From contig JABYQQ010000009.1 in the NCBI GenBank assembly GCA_022605405.1, positions 186,001 to 250,000 on the forward strand: a stretch of DNA of 64,000 bases, read 5' to 3'. This DNA comes from Earliella scabrosa. Taxonomy: Eukaryota; Basidiomycota; Agaricomycetes; Polyporales; Polyporaceae. Both the position numbers and the translations under genes were made by a program. Positions 46,466-58,286 of this stretch are shown piece after piece; the stretch's first letter is position 1; every line of letters begins with the position of its first letter. The notes under the pieces are model-generated. The model had not been told where the DNA came from. It saw only the letters and a program-made list of their open reading frames with translations, and did not search any database.

Positions 46466-48889
46466 ATGTCCCACACGCCGCGCAGCCCGCGATCTCGTAC
46501 TCCCTCTCGAGTCCCGTCTCGTTCTGGCACCCCAGTTCCCCCGGTTCCCGGCCTGTCCCCGTCGCGTCTCCCAACACGCCCCGTCATCCGTCCTGTGCCG
46601 TCCGTCTCCTCATTGCGGGTCTATAGCTATGGCTCTTCGGCCTCCCATACGCCAAATTCACCGACTGGACAACTCGAAGGTGGAGAAGGCAGTTCCGGGT
46701 CCTCGGTAGTCGAGGGTATCTTGTTGCAGGAACCAGATGCAGACGTGGATGTCATCGATGGTGAGCAGGGTATTGCCAGTGGGCTGGTCGAGTCTCGAGC
46801 TGGGAACGAGGAGTCGAAGAAGAACCTGCGGGATCAGCTGCGGCGGACACTAAGTAAGAAGGAGTCCTTCACAGGTGAGCATCTACACACTCGCATCGTG
46901 GGACCGGCAAACCTGACGCTAATGCCTATGGATAGACATGTCACCATTCAAGCGACGACCCAGTGAGAAGGTCACCTCGATGCAAGAAGTCGCGCATACA
47001 CCAGGTGAGCTCTACCCAGGTCACCACGTTTACGCATGTCCACATCAGAGTGCCGCACAGCGGAACAGTACACACCTCGCCAGTACTTTGTTCTAACCGA
47101 TGCTGGCAAGCCTGTCTTTGTCAGGTGAGAGTTACGACGACCTCACTAAACTATGGGCCTTGAACGTAACGACCAGCGACCAGGACGCGAACTCGGATAG
47201 CGTGACGTCCATGATAGGCATTGTCCAGGCTTTAATTTCCATCTTCCTGGACGATGGCGATAAGCTGCGCTGTATCAACGCGGGGAGCACGCGAATAGTC
47301 TTCCTCCTCCGACCACCTTTGTACTACGTCTGCGTTTCGTCATGGGGAGAACCAGAATCAGTCGTCAGTACATACACCTTGCAGTCTTTCGTGTATCCGC
47401 TGACAATCGCGATGCAAGACTAGGTTTCACCTTGAATACCTACACTTGCAGATTCTGAGCGTCGTGTCCGCTGAACAACTACGAAGGATGTTCGAGCAGC
47501 GCCGAAACTTCGACCTGCGACGGCTTCTAGGAGGTATGTTCACCGTGTTTGGAGAGGGAAACGAGGGCTAATTGGGACCGTGGCAGGCGCGGAACCATTC
47601 CTCTATTCCCTTCTGTCCCGACTAGAGTGGGACTTGGCCATGAGCACGTCGTCGCTTCATTGCCTGAAGCTCGATCCCGCGTTGCGGAAAGCTGTCGCGG
47701 ATATCCTTGTCCCAACGTCCAAGATCAAGGTGCGCTCGCACCGACCCAGTCGTCCCCCTCGCTCACTCACCCACGACCAGGATATACTGTACGTGATTCT
47801 GATCGCTCAAGGACGTGTGATCACACTGGTGCGACCGAGGAAACACTCCATACATCCATCTGGTAGGCATTTAGTTGACCGTGGCCCTTAGGGCGAATCT
47901 GAAGTGTCAGCTAGATCTCCACATCTTGATTAACACCATCCATTCGCCCTCGATCCTCAACAGCTCAGCGGCAGCGTCGTGGCTTCCAGTCTGTCTCCCG
48001 AAGTTCAACTCCTCCGCGTTTGTGAACGCATACGTCATGTTCCTCCCCCGGAATGACAGTCCGGATGTCCCACCCGCAAAGCCGCCATCCGAAGCCGAGA
48101 CCGAGAGTACCACAAGCAACCAGGAGGAGCAAGCCCCGGAAGACTCCGTCAGCACACGAAGCTTACCTGCTGGCATCGCGACTGACCGACCACCGGAGAT
48201 CGGGCTTGTCTGCGTCAGCGGAAGCGCAGATTTCGAAGCAGTGAGAGGATGGTGCGATACTGTATCCAACGTAAGCCCGACGCCCTATACCTCTCCTCTT
48301 GATACCTTCAGCTCACACGCACATCGCTTCAGAGACTCGCAAAGGACGGCCTGTTGAAGACGCTCTCCCACGCGATCGCGCACGGCGAGACCGAGTATTC
48401 CGTCTCTAATCTCGGCGTCCCCGGCCTGCGACACTTTGTCTACAAATCCCGCTCGCACGTCCAAGTGACGATGCCCACGTTCGAGGACCCTTACGACAAG
48501 CCAAACGAGAAGCGGCGGTAAGCTACAGAATGCATCGGAGCGACGGCTTGCTTGCTCATTCTCGACCAGCCTCCTCACGTTGTACCAGACGCTCTTCGAT
48601 GCCATACACGCGAAATCGGGACAGGAACGCACGCTCAAGCTGCAGTACATCCGGACGAGTCAAGAGAGCGTGATGGGCTGGGTACGAGCACCCCTTCCTC
48701 TGCGGCTCCACTCTCACACTGATAATATACGATACGCCCTTGCTCCAGATCACACAGCCCTTCGAGCTCTACGTCGCGCTGTCGCCGCGATTACCCAAGA
48801 GCGCTGTCGTGGGCGCGGCGAATGCGATTGCGCGGTGGGTACAGAAGGAAGAGAAGCAGCTGTTCCTGAGAGATGCGCCCGTGTTCTGA
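46466..48889 (+). CDS. MON1: Vacuolar fusion protein MON1 (Rab7 GEF subunit)
   Basis: MON1 forms with CCZ1 the exchange factor that activates Rab7/Ypt7 on late endosomes. The start is MSHTPRSPRSRTPSRV. The first 140 residues are Ser/Pro-rich and disordered. The first longin domain follows: QYFVLTDAGKPVFVR, WALNVTTSDQ, MIGIVQALISIFLDDGDKL, FLLRPPLYYVCVSSWGEPES and EQLRRMFEQRRNFDLRRLLG. Two more longin-like parts follow: LRKAVADILVPTSKIKD, ILYVILIAQGRVITLVRP, DLHILINTIHSP; then GLRHFVYKSRSHVQVTMP, LLTLYQTLFDAIH and ELYVALSPRLPKSAVVGAAN. The end is LFLRDAPVF. The first exons are 46466-46874 and 46936-47004; about eight more follow. Overall identity is secure. Confidence 0.9.
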
Positions 48890-49165
48890 GTGTATGCTAC
48901 GGTGCTACCAAGTGTAGCACTGCTTGTGCAATCATGAGAATGGCCATTTGACATCATGACCCCATCCTCATCGCTGGTTTCCTCAAGAACCGGGATCAGA
49001 TAATGCAGGTGAGTCGTTTCGCCGGTTCCGGTGGCAATGATGGCATGGTGGACCTACAGATATCCGCCTAATACCACTGCTTGGCAATGGCTGATAAAGT
49101 CAATGCATCCTCACATCTGCTCAGCCTCCTTTCCTCTCCACGCCTCTCAGACAATCATCGACGAC

Positions 49166-51619
49166 ATGTCGTACAAAGAGCTCAACAGGCAGATCAGCAA
49201 GGAAAGTATGGAGAAGATCGCCACCTCCCCCGTATGTCAACGATTCATGGCGTCTCTTGACACGAACAAATTGGGACGTTAGACAGGATCGGTTCGCGCA
49301 ATCTGATGACCGCCAGTCCGAATGGTGGCAGCCATGTTCTCGTATTGCTCAAGAGGACAACGAGCGAATGCTGGAGCGGTGGAAGGCCCAGATAGACATG
49401 CTACTTGTCTTCGTGCGTCATAGTTTTTTGGATTTCTGGCTACGATCTGTTCACATCCGCCTCACTAGGCTGGGCTATTCTCTGGTATCTTAACCCCATT
49501 CAACGTGGAGTCCTACAAGATGCTCCAGCCCGATGATGGCGACGAGATCGTTGTTTTGTTGAAGACAATATCCAGCCAACTTCATGGCTTCACAATCAGC
49601 CCACCTTTCGTGAACTCCACCTTCGTCGCCAGCCCAGTGGCCTCGCAGCCATTTCAGCCTCCCAGCTACGCGGTTTGGCTCAACACGCTCTGGTTCACCG
49701 CCCTCATCTGTTCTCTATCTGCGACATCCATAGCCATAACCGTGCGACAGTGGCTACAACAGTACGCCACGAACATCGCCGGGGACACTCCGGAGGCGGC
49801 CCGCCTACGACAGTACCGTTACGAGAGCCTGCTCAAGTGGCGCGTTGGAGACATAATCACCGTCCTACCACTCCTCCTCCAACTGGCTCTGGCGTTCTTC
49901 CTCGCAGGACTGTTGGGTCTGCTGTACACCCTACATCCCCTCGTATTCTGGGTCTGCTCCGTCCTGGTGGCTGTTCTTTGTTTCTTCATGGTTCTAACCA
50001 CCATTCTCCCCACCCTATATGAAGACTGTTCCTATCAGTCCCCTCAATCCCTGTACACATTCCAACTGTGGCAATTTGCAGTCCGAACATTCCGACATGG
50101 GGTGCAGTTGATCCTCACACTCATCCGTAACTCCTCATGCCACGCCCGCCACTTCACCGCATCGCACAACCTCCACTGGCAGAAACATGGCTTGTTCCCG
50201 AGCTGGGAGGCTCGTGAACAATACTACGCCAATAATCGCCGTCATGATCTCGACTGGCGTCTTCTTCAAAGAGCGTACCAAATCACCGGAGATGAATCCC
50301 TGCTGACGTTGTGGCACGAATCCGAGTCGTTCGACGTGATTCAAACCTACAACGTTCGCAGCATCATATATGCTATTCGGCGAGTTTACGAAGACAGTAC
50401 GGGATTGCAAGAGAGCGTGCTCTGGTTACCTGTACTCCCATACAACGCATCCGGGAAAGGTGGCACACGTACATGGATCCTAGCCTGCTTGCGATTGCAG
50501 TACTTTCATGCGCACATGTTTGCATACGCGCTGTCGTCGCTACCTCAACTGTTCGAGGTTGCATGCGGGGACAACGGGTGGCGTCTGGAATGCGCGAACG
50601 AGGTTTTACTCGACGTTCTCGACCTTCTCCCCGGAGCCTCCGCGGCCTTTTGTTCCCCTGCTGATGGTTTTGAGACCGTCGTGGCTGGGTCTCTCATTGT
50701 GAAGTCCCTCGCTCGACTCTACCTCCGCAACATTTCCCCCGTAAAGGCGTTCTGCAAACTCGTGAACTGTCTGCACGCATTGGATAGTTGGCGGGGCGAC
50801 ATTCGATTGAACAAGCTCGCTGTGGACGAGATCCGCGAAGGTGAGGTCTTATACGTTGGCATGTCATTCCTTGACCATTGGCTCACACTCCCACAGTGCT
50901 ATCCACATTCCCTTTGTCAGAAGAGCACTGGAACAGAGTCCTGGATCCTGGCACCTTGCAGTTCATCCTTTATAACTTCCCGGGGGATTATCCATCTGCT
51001 GCTCAATCGGAGCTACTCCGGCACTCTTCTTCACAACGAGCTCACCAGAGTGCTCCTGTCCATTCAGACTTTCCTCTCTCATCCAGCATGGCAGACTCAC
51101 GCCCTCCAGCAGGAGATAGTATTCCATGCCCTATGCTATCAATGCACTGATACACCCGAGGAACTGGACACCAATCACCCTCCATTCTTGCCAACACTTT
51201 TGGCACTGTCCGCGTCCACCCAGACGGCCGCGCTAGTCACTCCAGAGCTGGTGTGCGCTCTGGAAGCTGCATGCGAAGTATTTCGTCGAGGATTTCTTGC
51301 ACTGGAGAATCGCACCCATTGGACTGTGAAGCGCATGGTGCATGTTCACAACCATCTTCAAGTCACCATCACGACCATGAAGTCGAAAATCTCCAAACAT
51401 GCGATGCGGAAGGCCATATATGGTGCAGTGTCGCCAGCACAAGAAGACCTGGACATGGCGCCAATGGTTCGAGTATGTTCCTCTACTATGAGTATGCCGT
51501 GCACGTACCAAGTAGTGCCCGATGTACTGACGACGGCTGGAAACACTTTTTGGTCATCAGGTATTGCCAACCCAAGAGATCCGCACTCGGGATTGAGCCA
51601 AGAAGTACAATGTTTCTGA
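49166..51619 (+). CDS. DUF6535 membrane protein
   Basis: 780-residue member of a basidiomycete-specific family of unknown function. Exons 49166-49231, 49287-49412 and 49469-51619 give 781 codons. The N-terminal signature is intact: DNERMLERWKAQIDMLLVFA, GLFSGILTPFNVESYKMLQP, WLNTLWFTALICSLSATSIA and VRQWLQQYA. Hydrophobic helices follow (LLLQLALAFFLAGLLGLLY and VFWVCSVLVAVLCFFMVLT). The remaining 500 residues form a soluble, helical, poorly conserved region. In several mushrooms this family is expanded, but no function is established. The final 60 residues are weakly supported, and a terminal intron is possible. Confidence 0.8.
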
Positions 51620-51648
51620 TACAGTATATGCTACATGTCCGCTATTCT

Positions 51649-54600
51649 CTAATCTGTCGATACATCCATGTGGACCACTTCCGCCTCTGGCTTGTCAAAG
51701 GCGGTGTTCTTGTTGCGGCGTTCCGCAAGGAACGCGTCTATGCGTTGCTTGAGCTCCGGATCTGGAGGAAGGATCAACAGGGAGGGTATACAATAGCAGT
51801 TATAGCACGTACTGGGGATGACCTCCTCGAGCGTGAGTGGCATACGGTTGAACGGGTCCTTGGTGTCGGACAGGAGGTGCGACTTGATGGTAGACCTGTC
51901 AACGATGACCCTCGACGCAGGCAGCGTAACGGGATCGCGCATGAGTGTGTACATAAGAGGGTCTGAGGTGAAAGGGACATCAGCCATCATCTGTGGTATC
52001 CGGGTGGATGGAAACTCACCCAAGAACTCGTCTGGTATCTCTCCGAGGTCCTCCTCAGCCTCCAACGTCGCCTTGGTCTCTTCAACCTTGACCACGAACA
52101 AGCGCAGCTTCTCGATCTCATCGGGGGACTTCATGGACGTGCGCCGCAAGATGTCCGCGGCCTGCTCGAACAGCTCCTTGCGGTAGCTCCGCCCATCGGC
52201 GGCCACTGCACGGGCAAACTCGCCTTGCTCGCTGAGGTTGAGGTAGACTTGGATGATATCGCTGAGAAGCTGCTTGGGATTGAACTTGTACTTCTCCTTG
52301 TTTTGCACCTTCAGCTCCTGGCACCGCGGGCCCACGAGCGCATCGAGGTTGTAGTCCAACATCGCGGCGAGCTTGTCGACGATCTCCGGCACCATGAACG
52401 GTTCCCTGGTCTCGCCGGTGAAGATCTTGAGCAGGTCGACTGTCGAGTTGCCGAGTTGCACGTAGCTGCCCGCCTGGCGCTCGAGCGAACGCAGGGTCCC
52501 CTCACGTTCCCGGCGGTACTGCAAAGGCTTGGCTTCGTATGTGGCTCTGTCCTTCATTTCGTTCTGAATCTCGTAGATCTTGGCCAGATCGGAGAGCGAC
52601 TCGTCAAGCAGGTATGTGACGTCATTGATCATGAGATTCACGAATCGAACGAATTTGTCAGAGTTGTTGCTAGCAGATGTCAATATGTGAGTACATTTGT
52701 CACCCGTCACCCAAAGAGATACAGAATGACTTACGCCGCCTCGCTTTTCAAGGCCTCACGATGCGTTGAGTTGTTCCAGATCACCTTGAAGATGTAGGCG
52801 ATGTTCCGTCGCGAGTCTGGTTCCGCGCATGAGTATGTGCTTTCAGATCATGCATATTGACCACGTACTGAACTTGTCGTAGAACTGGGAGCTAGCTCCG
52901 GTCTGTTCAACCTCTGTAAATGCATTAGGAGTGTCCCACGGGTGCAGCTAGGAGCATACCGATATAGAAGTGCATCAAAGCAGGCATCAAGTGCTGCAGC
53001 GCGACAGGGTGGGTGTTGAGCAACGTGGTAAGGACACTGCGATGCTCGCCCCAAGAATATGTGCCGTAGAACAGGACCTAACAAGCACATGTGAATATAC
53101 TGTGAACCAGGCAACAATTCCCGAACGCACCTCGACGAGCTTGGCCTTGAGGAAAGGGTTCTTGATATACCAAGTAGACGTGAGGAATGTCAGGCACCAT
53201 ACGAGCATCTCGTTCCTCCCGGAAAGCTCGAGGCTCTTTGGGCTCTGCCTAAATTCTTTGGTGTCAGCCTTAGATCACGAGGTCTGATGTCCAGAGCATA
53301 CCTGATAACGAAGAGGTAATATTCAATGACATCTTCGATGAGATACTCAGGAAGAACACGGAACGATGTTGGGACCTCCTTCGGTAGTGGCAGGCTGATT
53401 CATGCAGACAGTCAATCATCTGCGAGCAATTGACAGAAAGGGTCACGCACTCGACGGTCGGATTCGGGTGCTTCGCGCGTGGATCGACGTGACGTATGAG
53501 CCACGTCGACACGAGGTTGGCGAAGCTGATCGATCGGAAAACAAGCTCGGGTTCTGCGAGCTGAGTCTCGTACGCTAGTTGAGCAGCGTAGATTTTGTCT
53601 TGTTCCGCCTGGCAAACCGTCAACCATATGGTAGTTACCCGAATAAATAGTGGACCGTACCTTGCCAGCGTTGAGCGTAGCTTCCGTACGCGCTTGGAAG
53701 GGAGTCTATAATGGGTTCATAGCATCATGACGTCAGCGCTACTAATCAACCGTGGTGAACTCATTCTTCTCACCCCTCTCCAAGACTGGTCGTTCTGGAT
53801 CGCGTCAAGATGTCGCCTGATGTCTTCATATTGCCTTGCTAGTTCCTCCATATTATTCACTATCTTCTGCTGACCAATATGATTGGCAGCGAGGGTGAGG
53901 TAGAAGATTTCCGAGATGAAGTTAGGAGGAGCTGTCGTACTGTCAGTCATCGGAGCTGAGAGACGGGTAGGGGATCATGTCACTTACACGACGCTGCTTC
54001 GTTCTCCTTCCTCCAGTTCTCCGCCTCGTCGTTCGTCGCATTCACTCGTGTCTCCTCCGTGATATCGATGCGAGTTGAGTGTGCGTAGAATGCAGAATCG
54101 ATCTTATCCATCTATGCAAGAAAGTGAATACACATTCGCTACCTGAACAATCGAGATTGAGGACAAACTTTGCTGTACTGCGCGTCCATGAACGGCTCGC
54201 AGAATTGCAGAAGGATGACTTGCAGATTGATCATGAAACAGTCAGACGAGACGGTGAGCATGTCGACCTACCAGTATGATTATACTATCAGCCCGAGTAC
54301 GCGTGCATGATAGGGATATATGCGTACCTGCATACCGGCACGCCTGCGGTTCAGGTTGACCGCGCGCGCGAAGAATTGCAACACGGCCTCTCGGGCGCTA
54401 GGGGACGCACGGACGAGGTTGTTGAAAACTTGGAACAGAGATGTCTACAGGAAAGTGAGCACCAGAGGACGTTTAGGCAGAGGTTACACTGACTTGCAGG
54501 GTCTTGAGCGTGCCCCGGAGGCTTGCTATCGCGGAGCTAATCTCGCCTTGCGGTCGCGTTTCATGATTCGAGAAATACGAGCTCGAGATGGATGGCTACA

Positions 54601-56041
54601 CGACAGTAAGTGAGCGACTCCCTGCGATCCGGTAGTGCAAGGAACACATACCCATTCTCGATGGAACACCCCCAACCTAAGTAATCGCCCCATCAAGCTC
54701 TTGACCTCGAACTCAGGTGCGGGTACGTCTGGATTCCACTCGGGCAACCTCGTGATCATGTTAGCGATGGCCTTCACGCTCACCAGCGCTTCAAGGCCAC
54801 TGATGACGCCACGCCAGCCATCTGCGCTGGCGAAGCCGACGTTGAGGGACTCATGGCAGCATAGCTTGACGACGACAGGTCCGAGCACACCATCAAGGTC
54901 GCCTTCTGGTTCAAATCTCCGAACAAGGTCTTGCAAGAAGGCCTCGATCTCCGAGGAATCCAGGAGATTGGTCGAGGATGAAGACAGGTAGGGTCCAGAG
55001 AGCGCAGAAAGGGACATGAACGAGGGGACGAGCTCTTGTGAGCCGAATTCCTTCCCTGGAATGTTTGGCTGAGGGAACATCTCCGGTTCCTGCAGAGTCA
55101 AACCAATGTAGCTGACGATGAGGTCGCGGACTTTGTCCAACACGTCGACCGCTTGTTGTTGTTGCAGCGGCGCATAATTCTAGCATACTTCCTCAGCGTA
55201 ACGCGTCGAGAATAAGTTTGCACACGTACCTTTTTCAAGACCGCAGACCGGGCCGCGTTCAGACGTTTCCAACAACCAATCAGGTACTCCAAGATTGTCT
55301 GTTCTGGAGGCAAGGATGCAAGTACAGGAAGAAATTCTAGGTCATCGCTATGGGATATTGTGAGCCAATCGTGCATGAACACTGGAAAGGACACGTACGA
55401 CATGCCCTGAGGGTCGAGCTCTAGCCTCGCAATCAAGGTACGGTCCGCTACTTCAGCATTGAGTTGCAGTGAAAGACCTACGGGTGGAACCACAAGTTAC
55501 AACGCGCGAGCTCGGCAGAAGACATAGAATGCATCGACATACCTTCACCCTGCAATTCTTCTGCGAGATTCTTCAGCCACACAACCTCGTACGCGCTCTT
55601 CTCCGCAACCTCTTTCTGCACGCAACATGAATCCAATCTCCTTAACCCCACAGGCCGAGAGTACATACCTTCAGAGTTACATTGAATACGGCGGATATAG
55701 TCTCATCCTCCCATGTCGGAAGATCGAGTTGTACGGGTGTCGCGACTGCTGGTGTCCTCTTCTTGAGCGGCACGGGCGATGGCGCTGCTACCACCGGTTC
55801 TGCTGGCCTCTTCTGCGCTACAGGTGGCGACGTTGGTTTCTTGGGTGCTGGTGAGGGTGCAGGTACAGGTGCAGGTGTGCTGGACGTCGATGCAGCCGGA
55901 CTAGGACTCGAGGACGCGGCTCCTTGGAGCTTAGCTAACCGCTTCAGGCGGATCTACATTCTCTACGTGAGCGCGATGGGGTATAGATTATACTGTTATT
56001 AAGCATACTCTCTCCGCGTCGTCCTGTGGGTTCGCAGCCAT
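51649..56041 (-). CDS. UFD2: Ubiquitin conjugation factor E4 (U-box ligase UFD2)
   Basis: UFD2 elongates ubiquitin chains in the Cdc48 pathway. The start at 56041 reads MAANPQDDAERI and leads into an Ala/Pro-rich linker (PAPVPAPSPAPKKP). More than ten exons follow on the minus strand, with the core recognised in order: RLELDPQGM, LIVSYIGLTLQEPEMFPQPN, SSEIEAFLQDLVRRFE, FQVFNNLVRASPSARE, FISEIFYLTLAANHIG, LPEYLIEDVIEYYLF, KNPFLKAKLVEVLF and FVRFVNLMINDVTYLLDES. The U-box lies at the C-terminus: DPLMYTLMRDPVTLP, VDRSTIKSHLLSDTKDPFNR and PELKQRIDAFLAER. Two introns inside the last part (52019-51963, 57 bp; 51812-51762, 51 bp) are multiples of three and free of stops. Divergent from bL35m. Confidence 0.9.
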
Positions 56042-56217
56042 GGCTGAAGAGTGGTTGGTGAGAGCAAACGAGGGATGAGTACTTGAGCACGATCGGGAGT
56101 GGCGAGTGAAGCGAGTCGGACAGGCGGTGGATGCGAAGCGCCCATATCTTGACCTTCTCCGCGACTCGGACGCGTGACGAGTCCACCCTCCTCCCTCTCC
56201 TCATCGGGCTTGCGAGC
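56042..56217. promoter_or_regulatory. Shared divergent promoter, UFD2 / bL35m
   Basis: 176 bp separate the two start codons. GC-rich with no TATA, which is usual for housekeeping pairs in compact fungal genomes. Confidence 0.45.
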
Positions 56218-56546
56218 ATGTTCTTCTTCCCGCGCGTGCTGGCTACCACGCGACTGTTCTCGACATCGGCAGTCGCGCAGTTCCCCAAGTTGAAGTCGCA
56301 TTCGGGAGCGAAGAAGCGGTGGAGGTCGATTGCGTCGGGGATATTCAAGCGGGTACGTACCATCGTTGTGTAGCGCGGAACGGCGAGGTCATACCATCCT
56401 TGAATGCCTGTTAGGCAAAGGCGGGACACAAGCACTTGAACGTGAACAAGAGTCCGGCGAGGAAAAACGCGCTGAGTCAAACAACATACTCGCACGGGTC
56501 CCAAACATCACGACTCAAGAAGTTGCTTCCCTACGGTTCACCGTGA
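56218..56546 (+). CDS. Mitochondrial large-subunit ribosomal protein bL35
   Basis: 88-residue mitochondrial ribosomal protein bL35. Exons 56218-56352 and 56415-56546 give 89 codons. The presequence MFFFPRVLATTRLFSTSAVA is basic and lacks acidic residues. The bL35 core is typical: KLKSHSGAKKRWRSIASG, AKAGHKHLNVNKSPARKNAL and SRLKKLLPYGSP. An upstream in-frame Met (56131) would add 29 residues, but the presequence pattern favours 56218. Shares a 176-bp divergent promoter with UFD2. Confidence 0.92.
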
Positions 56547-56672
56547 AACTAGAGCAGGGGAGCTATATAGACAGGTCACGGTGAGTGTGCTGTCTGGGCT
56601 GGCTCCCTCTGGCACTAATGGACTCTCAGTACATGACTATTGTACGATAGTTCTAATACGGATAGGACATCT

Positions 56673-57923
56673 CTACTGAATGTCAACGTCTGCTTCGTCT
56701 CTCGCGTTGCTCTCGCTACGACCTTCCTCAACGTCTGTCACGGTCTCCCCCTTGGGCTTGCCTCCGCCGAAGAACGCCCGAATGTCCTGCTGCTTCGGGT
56801 CATGGGCTGCACTTCCTATTCCTCCCTTCTGGCGGGTCTGTCCATCGCCAGTCAGCTTACCGGCCATCCATAAGTACGCCAGCAAGACATACCACTTTGT
56901 CCAGATGTTCCCGACGGTTGACATCGGTGACTCGAATCCGCAACTTCGGAGGGTCATCGTCGGAGAACTGCAGAGGAATACCTTCTTTGGCACCCTGGTT
57001 GGTACGGATCAGTGTCGACGGCACCACGAACGATGGTGAGTTAGCCTACCTCAACTTCTACCGTGAGCCTCGTCCGTGCTGTGTTGTGCAGCCCACGATA
57101 CTGGTCTCCTGGGTGCTTCCCGCTCTCGTCCTTCACCAGGAGGGCGGGAATGAGCTCGCTGATACACAACCCATGGCTGGCAAGAGCTATATGCACGCCC
57201 TTCTTCCCCTCCCTCGCAGCGCGCCAGACGTGTGGCATAACGAATTCATCGATGGCCTTCGTCGCTCTGGCGTACAGGTCATCCACGCTCTCGCCCTCTG
57301 GGAACCTCTGTGCTCGCTCGTGCAGTACCGGCCAGATGCCCTTCGCGAAGTGTTCCTCTAAGGTCATGCCAGGGGTTTGCTCCCAGGACCAAGGATGGCC
57401 TTCCGCCGCGCCGAAGTGCTGTTCACGTAGGAGAGCCGATTCCTCGAAGTAGGGCTTAGGATCAGGCTGGGCGTCGCGGATGGCCTGACCGGTCCAAAGC
57501 GCTCGTTTGAGAGTGGACGCGTAGATGGCCGTGAAACGGGTGGAGGCGAGCGATTCGCCCAGGGCCCTGGCTTGCTGATGGGGCACAGGGGATTAGTGCC
57601 ACTTCACATGAACAACAGAAAGAAATCGCTTGCATTCATGCCTGGAGTGGATGTCGTAAGTACGCATCGCTATACCCATTGAATCGGTGCTTACCATGAT
57701 TGCTCAGGGGTGCATCTTTCCATCCCGCCCATACGCTCGTCTGCGATTCTAGTTCAGCATAGTCTGTGTTGTCGCCAGTATGTGTTTGCTTACCAGATTG
57801 TCTGTGGACTCTCCATGCCTGATCTGTAGTAAATGGCTCGAATCATTTGGCGTTCATACTACCAGAAATGGGCTTCTTCCTCACGAATGTGACGATAACA
57901 GTTGGAGCGTCTTCGAGCGACAT
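56673..57923 (-). CDS. Histidine phosphatase (phosphoglycerate mutase-like) with PIP-box-like tail
   Basis: 300-residue histidine phosphatase superfamily protein. Exons 57923-57885, 57823-57794, 57740-57695, 57570-57050, 56994-56893 and 56837-56673 give 301 codons. The catalytic motif VIVTFIRHGESTDNL is split by an intron before the RHG. SVWAGWKDAPLSNH, IYASTLKRALWTGQAI and LREQHFGAAEGHPW follow. The second catalytic His is in IALASHGLCISELIP. The substrate cannot be told; small-molecule phosphatase is more likely than glycolytic mutase, because the mutase-specific residues are not evident. The last 100 residues are an extension not part of the fold. It contains QQDIRAFF, a match to the PCNA-binding consensus, followed by a Gly/Lys-rich stretch. 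Confidence 0.85.
56769..56792 (-). other. PIP-box-like coding motif in the phosphatase tail
   Basis: The eight codons read QQDIRAFF, matching Q-x-x-[ILM]-x-x-[FY]-[FY]. It lies in a predicted disordered tail, followed by GGGKPKG. Function as a PCNA ligand is inference. Confidence 0.5.
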
Positions 57924-58286
57924 AGCGGTTCAGTCTTGAGATGCGCTACACGCATACTGTCCACATGTACGATGCCCTGGATGCAACGTGGGTCCATGAC
58001 TCCTTGCCGCACAGTTCATGTGGAGCGCCCATAACCCTCTATATATGGCAACCCGCATGAATCTACATAATGCTGACTCAGCCTGGGGGCGCTAGCGGGC
58101 GAACTGACGCGAAGTGGCCAGTTCTTGCATTGCCCCTTGCTTGGACATCAGCTTGCGTGTCGCCGTCGACGGCGTCGTCAGCGGTGGCCGCGCGTCCTCT
58201 GCTTCATCCACAACCACATATAAGCCTCATTCACGGTCTCTACTGCGAAACAAACTTGACATTCCACCACTACCTGCACCATCACC
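57924..58286. other. Divergent intergenic region, phosphatase / AN1 gene
   Basis: About 360 bp between two start codons on opposite strands. A minus-strand TATATAGAG lies near 58037-58046 for the phosphatase, and a plus-strand CATATAAG at 58217-58224 for the AN1 gene. Confidence 0.5.
58217..58224 (+). promoter_or_regulatory. TATA-like box of the AN1 gene
   Basis: CATATAAG, about 65 bp upstream of the AN1 start codon. Confidence 0.45.
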
